From NCBI RefSeq assembly GCF_002159975.1, contig NZ_NFJR01000003.1:1-64000 (forward strand): a stretch of 64,000 nt of DNA, in the 5' to 3' direction. Positions 30,902 to 40,605 of the stretch are shown one piece after another (positions within the stretch are counted from its first letter, which is position 1; the number at the start of each line of letters is the position of its first letter). The notes beneath the pieces were generated by a model. That model saw only the letters and a program-made list of their open reading frames with translations, did no database searches and was not told the DNA's origin. Position numbers and translations under genes: made by a program. This stretch comes from Barnesiella sp. An22. GTDB taxonomy: Bacteria > Bacteroidota > Bacteroidia > Bacteroidales > Barnesiellaceae.

Positions 30902-33127
30902 ATGAAAAAAGGATTGTTTGTCATCTGTGTTGCCGCCCTGCTTGCCACAGGATGTAAGTCGACCGGCAACACCGAAGAGGAGCGTTTCATCGAAGACCTG
31001 TTGGGAAAAATGACGCTCGAAGAGAAAATAGGTCAGATGAACCAGCTCTGTTTCGACCAGCCTCTGGATTCGATCAAAGCCAAGATTCGGGCCGGCGAGA
31101 TAGGTTCGATGCTCAACATAGACCCGAAACTGATTGACGAGATACAGAAGACGGCCGTCGAGGAGTCGCGGCTGGGTATCCCCCTCATCATCGGGCGCGA
31201 CATCATTCACGGCTACAAGACCGTATTGCCCATTCCGCTGGGACTGGCTGCCTCGTTCGACCCGCAAGTGGTCGAGGCCGGTACCCACATGGCAGCTACC
31301 GAAGCGCGTGAAGAGGGCATCACCTGGACCTTTGCCCCCATGCTCGACATCTCGCGCGATGCCCGTTGGGGCCGCATAGCCGAGAGCCTGGGCGAAGACC
31401 CCTATCTGTCGGGCGAACTGGGTGCCGCCATGGTGCGCGGTTTCCAGGGCGAGCATCTGTCGGACAGCGACGCCATTGCCGCCTGCGTGAAACACTTCGT
31501 GGGCTACGGTGCTGCCGAGGGCGGACGCGACTACAACTCGACCTATATTCCCGAAACGCTGTTGCGCAACGTCTACCTGGAACCGTTCCAAAAAGCGATC
31601 GAGGCCGGAGCCGCCACGCTGATGACCTCGTTCAACGACAACGACGGAATACCCGCCTCGGGCAACGACTTCCTGCTGCGCACCGTGCTGCGCGACGAGT
31701 GGAAGTTCGACGGCTTTGTGGTATCGGACTGGTGCTCGATGAGCGAGATGATGTCGCACGGGTTTGCCGCCGACCGCAAGGATGTGGCCCGTATCTCGGC
31801 CAATGCCGGCGTAGACATGGAGATGGTAAGCCAGACCTATATCGAACACCTGCCTCAACTGGTAGCCGAGAACAAGGTACCGATGGAGGTAATCGACAAC
31901 GCCGTGCGCAACATTCTGCGCATCAAATACCGCCTGGGACTGTTTGAGAATCCTTATGCCAAACCGGGCAAGACGAGCACCATCTACTGCGACGAGCACC
32001 TGCAAACGGCCCGCCGCGCCGCTGTCGAGTCGGCCATTCTGCTGAAGAACGACGGCGTACTGCCGCTCAAGGAGGGTCAGACCCTGGCCATCGTAGGCCC
32101 CATGGCCGATGCTCCCCACGACCAACTGGGCACCTGGTCGTTCGACGGTGACAAGAATCGCACCGTCACCCCGCTCAGAGCCCTGCAAACCGATGAGTAC
32201 AACCAGGTGAAATACATCTATGAGCCCGGGCTGGACTACTCGAGAGATACCGATACGAGCGACTTCGAACGGGTGAAGAGTGCCGTACGCCGGGCCGACG
32301 TGGCCGTGGTCTTCGTGGGCGAAGAGGCCATCCTCTCGGGCGAGGCCCACTCGTTGTCGAACATCTACCTGATAGGTGCCCAGTCGGAGTTGCTGAAAGC
32401 CGTGAAGAGCACCGGCAAACCGGTAGTGATGGTGGTTATTGCCGGCCGTCCGCTCACCATCGAGCGCGACCTGCCCTATGCCGATGCCGTGCTCTACAAC
32501 TTCCACCCGGGCACCATGGGCGGTCTGGCCATCATGGACCTGCTCTACGGCCGCGAGAACCCCAGCGGTAAGCTGCCGGTAACCTTCGTGCGCGAAGTGG
32601 GACAGATACCGATGTACTACAACCACAACAACACCGGCCGACCCGCCCAAAACGAAATTACGCCCCTCGAGGATATTCCGTTGGAGGCTCCGCAGACGTC
32701 ACTCGGCAACACGTCGTTCTACCTCGACTCGGGTAAAGACCCGCTGTTTGTCTTCGGCTACGGACTCTCGTACAGCACCTTCGAATATGCCGACCTCAAC
32801 CTCTCGAGCAACGAGGTGAGCGCCACCGATACCCTCACCGTAACGGCTACCGTCAAGAACACCAGTGTCGTCGACGGTACCGAGGTTGCCCAACTCTACG
32901 TGCGCGACCTGGTGGGCTCGATCGACCGTCCGGTCAAAGAGTTGAAAGGATTCCAACGCCTCTTCATCAAGGCCGGCGACAGCCAGACGGTCACCTTCAA
33001 GCTGCCGGTTTCGGCTCTGGCCTTCTATGGCCGCGACCTGAAGAAGAAGGTCGAGTCCGGTCAGTTCGACATCTGGATCGGACCGAACAGTGCCGAGGGA
33101 TTGAAAGGCTCGTTTACGGTAAAATAA
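30902..33127 (+). CDS. GH3 beta-glucosidase, lipoprotein
   Basis: This 741-residue glycoside hydrolase of family 3 resembles BglX. A lipoprotein signal ends at GC (LLATGC, about residue 18), so it is likely membrane-anchored. The N-terminal barrel shows PLIIGRDIIHGYKT and CVKHFVGYG, and the catalytic nucleophile Asp276 in GFVVSDWCSM. The alpha/beta sandwich domain (LLKNDGVLPLKEG, VVMVVIAGRPLTI) and the C-terminal fibronectin-like domain (TATVKNTSVVDGTEVAQLYVRD) are complete. It cleaves terminal beta-linked sugars from oligosaccharides. The next gene is a secreted esterase, fitting plant glycan breakdown, but no SusC/SusD pair is present here. Confidence 0.93.
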   Translation: MKKGLFVICVAALLATGCKSTGNTEEERFIEDLLGKMTLEEKIGQMNQLCFDQPLDSIKAKIRAGEIGSMLNIDPKLIDEIQKTAVEESRLGIPLIIGRDIIHGYKTVLPIPLGLAASFDPQVVEAGTHMAATEAREEGITWTFAPMLDISRDARWGRIAESLGEDPYLSGELGAAMVRGFQGEHLSDSDAIAACVKHFVGYGAAEGGRDYNSTYIPETLLRNVYLEPFQKAIEAGAATLMTSFNDNDGIPASGNDFLLRTVLRDEWKFDGFVVSDWCSMSEMMSHGFAADRKDVARISANAGVDMEMVSQTYIEHLPQLVAENKVPMEVIDNAVRNILRIKYRLGLFENPYAKPGKTSTIYCDEHLQTARRAAVESAILLKNDGVLPLKEGQTLAIVGPMADAPHDQLGTWSFDGDKNRTVTPLRALQTDEYNQVKYIYEPGLDYSRDTDTSDFERVKSAVRRADVAVVFVGEEAILSGEAHSLSNIYLIGAQSELLKAVKSTGKPVVMVVIAGRPLTIERDLPYADAVLYNFHPGTMGGLAIMDLLYGRENPSGKLPVTFVREVGQIPMYYNHNNTGRPAQNEITPLEDIPLEAPQTSLGNTSFYLDSGKDPLFVFGYGLSYSTFEYADLNLSSNEVSATDTLTVTATVKNTSVVDGTEVAQLYVRDLVGSIDRPVKELKGFQRLFIKAGDSQTVTFKLPVSALAFYGRDLKKKVESGQFDIWIGPNSAEGLKGSFTVK

Positions 33128-33506
33128 TTTATCCGCTTAAGAAATAGAACTCATCACGTTTCCCATGCAATCAGCACTCCGAACAGCCTGCCGGCAACCA
33201 GGCCGGCAGGTTTGTTCGGGGAGTTACAACTCCGGCCCCAGGGTATTGCGGTAGCCCTTTCGCCCCTTTTTGTGGAATGGGCCGGAGATTTTACGAAAGC
33301 TACTTCTTCTTACATACATTAAATTTAACCTGGAGCTGTGTCGAAGTGAACAACTTGTTGAGACACGGCTCCTCGCTTTATTTCGGCACGCACCGTATAA
33401 AAAAACAGGGGTGGCTGTAAGGGTATAGAGGGATTTTATTGTCTCATAATAGAAAGGCAAAATATACAGAAGTGAACATATCCTTTAACCCATACATAAA
33501 ATATCA
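33128..33506. other. Gene-free gap with three hairpins
   Basis: The gap holds a terminator at 33187-33216, a long-range stem CTCCGGCCC / GGGCCGGAG (about 33228-33296), and a stem GGAGCTGTGTC / GACACGGCTCC (about 33332-33374). An 18-base string at 33302-33319 recurs after the next gene at 34921-34938. I find no coding potential or recognised RNA family. Confidence 0.6.
33187..33216 (+). terminator. Terminator of GH3 gene
   Basis: A perfect 9-base stem CCTGCCGGC / GCCGGCAGG with loop AACCAG is followed by TTTGTT, 60 bases after the GH3 stop. Confidence 0.75.
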
Positions 33507-33512
33507 ATGACC

Positions 33513-34910
33513 ATGAAAAAACTTTACTTTGCACTTTGCCTGATTTTCGTATGGTGTACAACGGCTTTTGCCTATGACATCCTGTATGTGGTAGGCGATG
33601 CCTGTTCGTCGGGGTGGGACCCCAACGCAGCCCTTGCCATGACGAAAGAGAGCGCCGACTCGTACACCTGGAGCGGCCCGCTGAAAAAGAACAGCGGCAA
33701 ACAGGAACGATTCAAATTTCTCGTAGCCCGGTCGTGGGCCACATCGCTCACCTGCCGGCTCGACCAGAGCGAACACCAGGTGATTGCCTCGGGCCAGGAG
33801 TATGACTTGTATGTAAAACTGGAGACCGACGGCAAACCCGACAACTCGTTTCAAGTGCCCGAGACGGGAGTATACCGCATCGACGTGAACACGGCATCGA
33901 TGAAAATGACGTGTACCAAGATAGCCGACTATGAAGAGCCCGACTACACGCTCTTCTCGCGCGAGACGTTCCAGGCCTCGTCGGGGCTGTCGCTCAACTA
34001 CCGTGCCCTGCAGCCGGCCACCATCGAGGTCGACACGCGCTACCCGCTGGTCATCTTCCTCCACGGGTCGGGCGAGAGAGGCAACGACAACGAGAGCCAG
34101 TTGCGATATGGTGCCGATCAGTTCCTCACCTCGCAGAACCGGGCCGACTATCCGGCTTTCGTACTCTTCCCGCAATGTCCGTCGGAGAACTTCTGGCCGT
34201 TTGAGAGCCAACCCGCCTCGTTCGACGCCACTACCTTCCCGACCGACTACCCCATCTCTACCTCCAACCAGGCGGTGAAAGAGCTCATCGACTACTACCT
34301 GCAAAACGAGCCGGTAGACCCCGACCGGGTTTATATCGTCGGTATCTCGATGGGCGGCATGGGGACCTTCGACCTGGCCTGCCGGTTTCCCGAAACGTTT
34401 GCCGCAGCCGTACCTATCTGTGGCGGCATTCAGGTAGACCGCATCGACAGCCGCACCAAGCGTGTCTACTGGCGGCTCTTCCACGGCGATGCCGACGGTG
34501 TGGTGCCGGTGAACAACTCGCGCTCGGCTTATGAGGCTCTGCTCGAGGCCGGGGCTACGGTCGAGTATGTCGAGATACCCGGCGGCGACCACTTCATCTG
34601 GAGCGGGGTCTTTGCCCGGGAGGATTTCCTGCCGTGGATTTTCGGCAAACGTCGTCAACCGTCGAGTGCCGTATCGTCGCTCCCGACCGACCAACCTATC
34701 CGGTGCTACGCACAGGAGGGTAAACTCGTAGTCAACTCGACCGACGATACCCCGCTGCAAATCGACCTCTACAACACCTCGGGCGCCCGCGTCTGCACGC
34801 TCGACGGAGAGGTATCGGCAGCAACTCCCCTGCCCTCGTTGAGCCGGGGCGTATACCTGGTAACGATTTCGCAGGGTACCAACCGCTACCACACCAAGGT
34901 GGTACTGTAA
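33513..34910 (+). CDS. Secreted alpha/beta-hydrolase esterase with T9SS tag
   Basis: This protein of about 465 residues has three parts. After a signal peptide (MKKLYFALCLIFVWCTTAFA), residues about 20-120 resemble the SusE/SusF-type starch-binding module (DILYVVGDACSSGWDPNAALAM, FKFLVARSWAT). The middle is an alpha/beta-hydrolase of the predicted-peptidase/esterase kind: YPLVIFLHGSGERGND, the nucleophile serine in GISMGG (about residue 279), and acid and histidine candidates in HGDADGVVP and GGDHFIW. The last 70 residues are a T9SS C-terminal domain (LQIDLYNTSGARVCTL ... TKVVL). The ATG at 33507 (MTMKK) is an equal alternative. It probably removes ester groups from glycans at the cell surface. 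Confidence 0.87.
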   Translation: MKKLYFALCLIFVWCTTAFAYDILYVVGDACSSGWDPNAALAMTKESADSYTWSGPLKKNSGKQERFKFLVARSWATSLTCRLDQSEHQVIASGQEYDLYVKLETDGKPDNSFQVPETGVYRIDVNTASMKMTCTKIADYEEPDYTLFSRETFQASSGLSLNYRALQPATIEVDTRYPLVIFLHGSGERGNDNESQLRYGADQFLTSQNRADYPAFVLFPQCPSENFWPFESQPASFDATTFPTDYPISTSNQAVKELIDYYLQNEPVDPDRVYIVGISMGGMGTFDLACRFPETFAAAVPICGGIQVDRIDSRTKRVYWRLFHGDADGVVPVNNSRSAYEALLEAGATVEYVEIPGGDHFIWSGVFAREDFLPWIFGKRRQPSSAVSSLPTDQPIRCYAQEGKLVVNSTDDTPLQIDLYNTSGARVCTLDGEVSAATPLPSLSRGVYLVTISQGTNRYHTKVVL

Positions 34911-34947
34911 CCGTTCGAAAACTTCTTCTTACATACATAAAAACAGA

Positions 34948-34991
34948 AATCCGGTCGCTTGCTTGGTGCAATCGGCCGGATTGTCTTTTTT
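34948..34991 (+). terminator. Terminator of T9SS esterase gene
   Basis: The stem AATCCGGTCG / CGGCCGGATT (one G-U pair) around a 15-base loop is followed by GTCTTTTTT. The stem start overlaps the end of the repeated ACTTCTTCTTACATACAT string. Confidence 0.7.
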
Positions 34992-35014
34992 AATGACTTC
35001 CTATCGTCAAGGGC

Positions 35015-36313
35015 CTACCGACCCGTAGCCTGCATATAGGCAACCTGTTTCTGCTGATAGGAGGTGCAAGCCTCGGCATACTGGTCGTGACTTTGCTGCA
35101 TGAGCGACTGGGCATCGAGCAGATCGGAGAGCGCAACCGTACCGGCCTTGTAATAGTCGTTGTTGAGTCGCAGGTTCTCGGTAGCCGACTCGATGGATTT
35201 CTGAGCGAGCAGCACCTGCTGATAAGCCTCTTGCAAGTCGTTCCACTTGGCCTCGATCTCGACCAGCATCATTTCGCGCGAGTCTTGCCGGGTATTCTCG
35301 GTTTGCATCTTTTTGATCTTTTCCCGTTTAATGGCATGCGAGCCCCCCCACCACGAGGTGATAGGCACCGATACGCTGGCAAAGACGACTCCGAAATCGG
35401 TATCCTTCTCGAGCAAATCGTGATAGAGATAGCCGGCTCCCACACTTACCGAAGGGAGGTTTTCGCCCCGCTTCATGCGCAGTTGCAGTTTGGCAGCCTC
35501 GACCGACTTGTCGAGGAGCTTGCTCTCGGCCCGGTTGTCGAGCCCGGTCTCGGGATCGATGTAGTAATCGAGCGGCGAGACCACGGGCGGGAAATTGTCG
35601 AAGGCTATATCGAAATCGCTCTTATCGACCCCGATCAACTGACACAGCAACATGCGGGTTACCGAGAGGCCGTTCTCGACCTTCAGCCGGTTGGCGGCAA
35701 TGTTCTGTTGCTGGAGCTCTACCCGCAGTAAATCATTGCGGGTGGTGACACCGGCATCGACCGAAGCCACCACATCGCGATGCAGGGTATCGAGCTGAGT
35801 CTCGAGTGTAGCCAGCGTGCGCAACTTCTCTTTGAGAGCAACAATCTGCCAAAAGTATTGCGAGACCGAAGCCTCTACCTGGTCTTCGGTAAGGGCCAGC
35901 TGGTACTGGCTCACCTGCTCTCCGATATGAGCCAGTTTGTTGCCATTGACTATGCGGCCACCCATGAATACCGGCTGAAGAAGAGTGACACCCGCCATCT
36001 TGCCCGACTTGAGCATCTCCATCGAGATAGGCGGCACTCCGGGTACGGGCAATGCCATATCCATCTGAGCCATACTTTCGCTGGCCTTGAAGATGGCACC
36101 CGTAGCCGAAATGTTTGGGAAATAATTGGTGAAGGCCTCTTTCGAGGTTTGCTCGGCCGCCTCGACATCGAAACGGCTGTTCTTTACCTTGGCGCTGTTT
36201 TCGACGGCCAGAGCCTGGCATTCGTCGAGCGTATAGAGTTTCTGGGCGTTGAGCGGGAGCGAACATCCCAACAGGCCCAACGCAACGGCGTATATGATTT
36301 GCTTGTTTGTCAT
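35015..36313 (-). CDS. TolC-type outer membrane efflux protein
   Basis: This 432-residue protein begins at ATG 36313 (MTNKQIIYAVALGLLGCSLPLNA signal), which is preceded by AAAGGAGAAA. The mature protein shows two homologous helical halves of the outer membrane efflux family (LYTLDECQALAVENSAKVKNSR... and ...SKLLDKSVEAAKLQLRMKRGENLPSVSVGAGY). It forms the outer membrane channel of the tripartite pump encoded by the upstream permease and adaptor genes. It starts 15 bases after the permease stop. Confidence 0.92.
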   Translation of the reverse strand: MTNKQIIYAVALGLLGCSLPLNAQKLYTLDECQALAVENSAKVKNSRFDVEAAEQTSKEAFTNYFPNISATGAIFKASESMAQMDMALPVPGVPPISMEMLKSGKMAGVTLLQPVFMGGRIVNGNKLAHIGEQVSQYQLALTEDQVEASVSQYFWQIVALKEKLRTLATLETQLDTLHRDVVASVDAGVTTRNDLLRVELQQQNIAANRLKVENGLSVTRMLLCQLIGVDKSDFDIAFDNFPPVVSPLDYYIDPETGLDNRAESKLLDKSVEAAKLQLRMKRGENLPSVSVGAGYLYHDLLEKDTDFGVVFASVSVPITSWWGGSHAIKREKIKKMQTENTRQDSREMMLVEIEAKWNDLQEAYQQVLLAQKSIESATENLRLNNDYYKAGTVALSDLLDAQSLMQQSHDQYAEACTSYQQKQVAYMQATGR

Positions 36314-36327
36314 CTTTTTTTCTCCTT

Positions 36328-39300
36328 TCAACGATTTTCTGTTTTACGATCGGCCCGGCTGAATATCAACCAATAGGCTACCGGCAATATGGTGAGGGTC
36401 AATATCATCGAGATGATGGTTCCGAAAAATACGACCGAACCCATGGGAGACCACAACGGACTGCCTCCCAAAATCATAGGAATCACACCCATCGAAGCGG
36501 CGGCCGAGGTGAGGAATATGGGGCGCATACGACGTTTGGCCGAGTGCAAGGCGGCCTCACGCACGCTCAATCCCTCTTTCATACGCAACTCGTCGGCATA
36601 GTCGAGCATGATAATGCCGTTACGTACAAGGATACCCATGAGGCTGACGATACCCAAGACTGCCGTCACACTCACATCGAGCCCCATCACCCAGATACCT
36701 ACACCGGCTCCCAACAGACAGAGCGCGAGTGACCCGAGAATGAGCAGGGCCATATTGATGCGACGGAAGTGGAACAACAGGATGAAGAAGATGATGACGA
36801 CCGCAATGACCAGTCCGCTCACAATCATATTCAAGGTATCGCTGTCGCTCTCACGGGCTCCGCCCACCTCCCATTCGATGCCTTCGGGCATATCGATTTG
36901 CTCGACGGCCTTCACGATCTTGCTGGTCATGGCCGAAGCGTTGACCCCATTCTTCACATCGGACTGGAGCGTAATGGTAGGAATACCGTTGCGACGGGCT
37001 ATCTGGGCATCGTGCCAGTCGGGTTCGACCCGAGCAATCTGGCGCACCGGAACCGAGGCAGCTCCGCCCCAAGCCGAGACATAGGTATCGCCCACCTCAT
37101 CGTAGGAGAGCTCGCTACGGCCGTCGTCCTTAAGTACGACATCTATGGGATAATCCTTATCCCAAACCGTAGTCACGGGCAGACCGTTGCCCAGGTGCAT
37201 GGCCAGATTGGCCGAAAGCATGGCTTTGCTCATGCCCAGCCGCCCCATCTCATCGTCGTCGAGTTGCAAGGTGACCCCGGGAAGCTGTCCCTCCCAGTCG
37301 CTATGAACCAACGAAAGCTCGTCGAAGCCATCCATGACCTTCTTCACCCGGTCGGCAGCCACACGAAGGCTGTCGCGGTCGTTACCCTTGACCCGTATCT
37401 CGACGGGATAGACCGCATCGGAGTATTCGAGCTGTTTGAAGCGTACACGCGCTTCGGGGAAGTAGTTGAGGTATTTATCCTTATACTCGTCGATCATCTG
37501 CTCGGTAGCCTCGTTGCCCGTCGTATTGACGATAAACTGAGCATAGTGCGAACCGGCCATCTGCGGAGCATAGGTGGTGTGGAAGCGGGGCGACCCTTCT
37601 CCCTTGAACGAGGCCACCGATACCACCCGGGGATCCTTACGAAGAATCGATTCGAGACTATCGGCCACGGCAGAGGTCTTTTCGAGCGCCGTACCGAAAG
37701 GCATGTAAATCTCGACGGCAAACTGGTTGCGCTCGGCAATAGGCATCAGCCGCATGGGCAGCGCCAGGAACAGCACGACACCGGCTACCACCGCGAGGAG
37801 ACCTACGCCCATTGTGCGTACGGGATGAGCGAAACACTTGGTAATGAGCTTGTCATAAGACGATTGCAATACGGTCAGGAACGAACGGCGTTGTTTCTTT
37901 TCAGGTTTGGGCGCACCTTTGAATCCGGTCCGAATAAAGTAGTACTGCATGTAGGGAACCAACAATACAGCTACCAGCAGCGACAAGGCCAGGATAATGG
38001 TGATAGCCCAAGGGAAGGACTTCACGAAGTCGTTAATCATACCCGTCGAGGTAATGAGGAAGGGAAAGAAGGTGATACTGATTGCCAACGTGGCCGAGAA
38101 AATGGAGCGGAAAAACTCCTTGGCGCTCTCGACGGCTGCCGTCCAGCGGGGCACGCCGTTGTCGAGCTTCTCCATATAGCAGTCGATGATGACAATCGAG
38201 TTGTCGACAATCATACCCAGCGTGACAATCAGAGCCGCCAATGTAACCGTGTTCAACTCCATGCCGCAAGCATAGAAGACCAGCAGCGACAGGAATATGG
38301 TGATGGGTATCGTCGAAGCGGCTACCGAAGCTACCCGCAGGGGCATAAGCAGCATGACGACTACAATCACGGCAATGATGGCAATGAGCAGCTCGCGCAG
38401 GAAGGTTACAACCGAATCGCCTACGACCTGCGACTGGTCGGTAATGCGGAATATCGACACATCGTCGGGCAGCTCTTTCTCATAGTCCGAGAGAACCTTG
38501 TTGACCTCTTGTCCCATCTCTACGATATTATTGCCTTCGCGCATCTCCATGGAGAGCACCAGACACTTGGTGCCGTTGTTGGTAATATAAGAGGTAGGAT
38601 CGGGATATTCACGCACCACCCGGGCAACATCTTTGAGCCGGATGGCGTGCCCTTGCGGATCGCTAAAAACAATCTGGTTGGCTACATCGTTTATACAGTC
38701 GTAGGTATCGGCCAGGTGAATGGGAGCTACAAACCGGCTGTTATCGACCGCTCCGCTCACCGTCGTGAAACCCTGGGAGAGCAGTTGGGTAGCCAGCGTA
38801 GTGTTGTCGATTGCATAGCGCGAGATTTTGGCCGGGTCGAGGTAGACACTGATCTGCTCTTTCTGCAAGCCATAGGTGCGCAGGTTGCTCACGGCATCGA
38901 TGCGGCGCAATCGATCCTTGAGATCGTCGAGGTACTCCTCGAGTTCGCGATAGGTCTTGTCTTTCGACTCGATGGTAACCAGCATAGCCGACGTGTCACC
39001 AAAGTCGTCGTTGGTCACGAGAGCCAGCACCCCCGAGGGCAACTGCGACTTAAAGGCAGCTATACGATGCTTGAACTTGGTCCAGAACTCGTCGCGGTTG
39101 TTTACGTCGTCGTTCAACTCGACAAAGACAATCGACATGCCGTCGCGGCTGAGCGAATGAGTCTTGGCCTTTTTCACCTCTTTGAATTCAAAGATAAAGT
39201 TTTCGAGCGGCTTGGTCACCTGCTCTTCGACCTCGGTCGATGTAGCCCCCGGATAGACGGCCACCACAACCCCCTGGCGTATGGTAAAGGCAGGGAACTC

Positions 39301-39417
39301 TTGCTTGGGCATCTTCACCAAAGAGTAAATTCCCAGTACAAACATCAACGCCACGATGAGAATAACGATCTGCCTGTATTTCATGGCAGCTTCTATAATA
39401 CCACCTTTTGTTTTCAT
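36328..39417 (-). CDS. RND-family efflux permease (AcrB-type)
   Basis: This 1029-residue inner membrane permease has 12 predicted membrane helices in two sets and two large periplasmic domains. Typical segments are QEFPAFTIRQGVVVAVYPGATSTEVEEQVTKPLE near the N-terminus, TLAALIVTLGMIVDNSIVIIDCYMEK (proton-relay helix with acidic residues) and VLGIVSLMGILVRNGIIMLDYADE. It exports drugs or metabolites with the MFP and TolC partners. Its ATG overlaps the adaptor's stop (ATGA), so the three genes form one operon. Confidence 0.94.
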   Translation of the reverse strand: MKTKGGIIEAAMKYRQIVILIVALMFVLGIYSLVKMPKQEFPAFTIRQGVVVAVYPGATSTEVEEQVTKPLENFIFEFKEVKKAKTHSLSRDGMSIVFVELNDDVNNRDEFWTKFKHRIAAFKSQLPSGVLALVTNDDFGDTSAMLVTIESKDKTYRELEEYLDDLKDRLRRIDAVSNLRTYGLQKEQISVYLDPAKISRYAIDNTTLATQLLSQGFTTVSGAVDNSRFVAPIHLADTYDCINDVANQIVFSDPQGHAIRLKDVARVVREYPDPTSYITNNGTKCLVLSMEMREGNNIVEMGQEVNKVLSDYEKELPDDVSIFRITDQSQVVGDSVVTFLRELLIAIIAVIVVVMLLMPLRVASVAASTIPITIFLSLLVFYACGMELNTVTLAALIVTLGMIVDNSIVIIDCYMEKLDNGVPRWTAAVESAKEFFRSIFSATLAISITFFPFLITSTGMINDFVKSFPWAITIILALSLLVAVLLVPYMQYYFIRTGFKGAPKPEKKQRRSFLTVLQSSYDKLITKCFAHPVRTMGVGLLAVVAGVVLFLALPMRLMPIAERNQFAVEIYMPFGTALEKTSAVADSLESILRKDPRVVSVASFKGEGSPRFHTTYAPQMAGSHYAQFIVNTTGNEATEQMIDEYKDKYLNYFPEARVRFKQLEYSDAVYPVEIRVKGNDRDSLRVAADRVKKVMDGFDELSLVHSDWEGQLPGVTLQLDDDEMGRLGMSKAMLSANLAMHLGNGLPVTTVWDKDYPIDVVLKDDGRSELSYDEVGDTYVSAWGGAASVPVRQIARVEPDWHDAQIARRNGIPTITLQSDVKNGVNASAMTSKIVKAVEQIDMPEGIEWEVGGARESDSDTLNMIVSGLVIAVVIIFFILLFHFRRINMALLILGSLALCLLGAGVGIWVMGLDVSVTAVLGIVSLMGILVRNGIIMLDYADELRMKEGLSVREAALHSAKRRMRPIFLTSAAASMGVIPMILGGSPLWSPMGSVVFFGTIISMILTLTILPVAYWLIFSRADRKTENR

Positions 39418-40448
39418 TGCTCTGTTACTTTCATGTTTTCACTTACTTTCGAAGTACCCTCGACAATTACCTTATCGCCCACCGACAGGCCCGACTCGAC
39501 TACGACACCGTCGCCCGACAGGGCACCGACCGATACCGGCCGTTTGGTGGCTCTGCCGTCGCTGTCGACCCATACGAAGGGAGTGCCGTCGCTATCGATT
39601 TGCACGATTCGGTTGGGAACAACAATCGACGAGTCGCGCGTACCGCCCAACCGCGCTACGCAAACCATGCCCGGGAGCAATTCGCCCGAACGGTTATCGA
39701 TCTGCACCAATGCCTTGTAGGTGTGTACCAGCGGGTCGGCGGCAATGCCTTTCTCGATAATCTTTCCGGTGTAGCTCTTGTTGCCGAGAGCCGCTACGGA
39801 GACCGATACCTCATCGCCCAGACCTATCGAGGCTATCTCATCCTCAGGGACAGCCATATTTACATTCACGCGCATAATCTTCATCAACTGGAAAACCGGT
39901 ACCCCGGGCACCACCGACGATCCCGTATCGATGCTCTTCTGAGCTACTACCCCGGCATAGGGAGCACGCAACTCGACATCGTTGAGATTCTTGCGGGCAA
40001 TCTGCTCCATGCTGCGGGCCTGCTGCAATGAGCTCTGTACCTCGACCCACTTGATTTCGGGCAGGCTCCCCTTCTCGTGCAACTGCTCCATACGGGCATA
40101 AGCATCCTCGGCCTGCCGCAACGAAGAACAAGCGGCATCATAGGTGCTTTGCAACGTGGTCTTGTCGAGCCGGGCCAACAGTTCTCCCTGAGCTACCCGC
40201 TGACCTTCGCGCACATAGATGCGCTCGACATACCCCGGTACCTGAAAACTCAGTGAGGAAGAAGACTCTCCCTCGACAGTTCCCATATATTCATGTACAC
40301 CCAGATTCTCACAAAAAGCGACCGTCCAAGTCTTCACCGGAACTTCGCGCTCCGTCTTTTCCTCCTTTCCCGAGGAACTGCATCCTACACTCAGAACCGA
40401 AGCTACGGTCAAAAACAAATAAGCAAATGCTTTACCATTCTTTTTCAT
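39414..40448 (-). CDS. RND efflux periplasmic adaptor lipoprotein (MFP)
   Basis: This 344-residue membrane fusion protein starts at ATG 40448 with a lipoprotein signal (MKKNGKAFAYLFLTVASVLSVGC). It has the barrel-sandwich halves (SLSFQVPGYVERIYVREGQRVAQGELLARLD, LRAPYAGVVAQKSIDTGSSVVPG), a helical hairpin between them, and the beta-barrel region. It connects permease and outer membrane channel. An AraC-type regulator gene is divergent from it and probably controls the operon. Confidence 0.92.
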   Translation of the reverse strand: MKKNGKAFAYLFLTVASVLSVGCSSSGKEEKTEREVPVKTWTVAFCENLGVHEYMGTVEGESSSSLSFQVPGYVERIYVREGQRVAQGELLARLDKTTLQSTYDAACSSLRQAEDAYARMEQLHEKGSLPEIKWVEVQSSLQQARSMEQIARKNLNDVELRAPYAGVVAQKSIDTGSSVVPGVPVFQLMKIMRVNVNMAVPEDEIASIGLGDEVSVSVAALGNKSYTGKIIEKGIAADPLVHTYKALVQIDNRSGELLPGMVCVARLGGTRDSSIVVPNRIVQIDSDGTPFVWVDSDGRATKRPVSVGALSGDGVVVESGLSVGDKVIVEGTSKVSENMKVTEQ

Positions 40449-40579
40449 ACTTTCCGTTGTTAAAATTCGATGCAAAGATGTAGGAAAGCAACACAGCTGT
40501 AAAGTTCCTTTTTCTACTGTTAGTGTTTCAAAAGTCGGATTTAAGAAAAATTTACAGCTAAAATTCACACATATCACAT

Positions 40580-40587
40580 TATATTTG
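40580..40587 (+). promoter_or_regulatory. -7 box of araC-type gene (TATATTTG)
   Basis: TATATTTG lies 18 bases before the ATG at 40606, supporting that start over the TTG at 40585 inside the box. Confidence 0.5.
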
Positions 40588-40605
40588 TCCAAAACATCGC
40601 ATTTT

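Noticed and set aside
33225-33374. tRNA or riboswitch
   Set aside because: The stems are long hairpins without a cloverleaf, CCA end or known aptamer sequence. No tRNA was recognised anywhere in the window.
36769-39720. Long plus-strand open frame of about 980 codons
   Set aside because: It lies antisense to the RND permease, shows no domain and mirrors the codon bias of that gene. Similar shadow frames over mmdA, dnaK, ClC, the phospho-sugar mutase and the beta-helix gene were rejected for the same reason.
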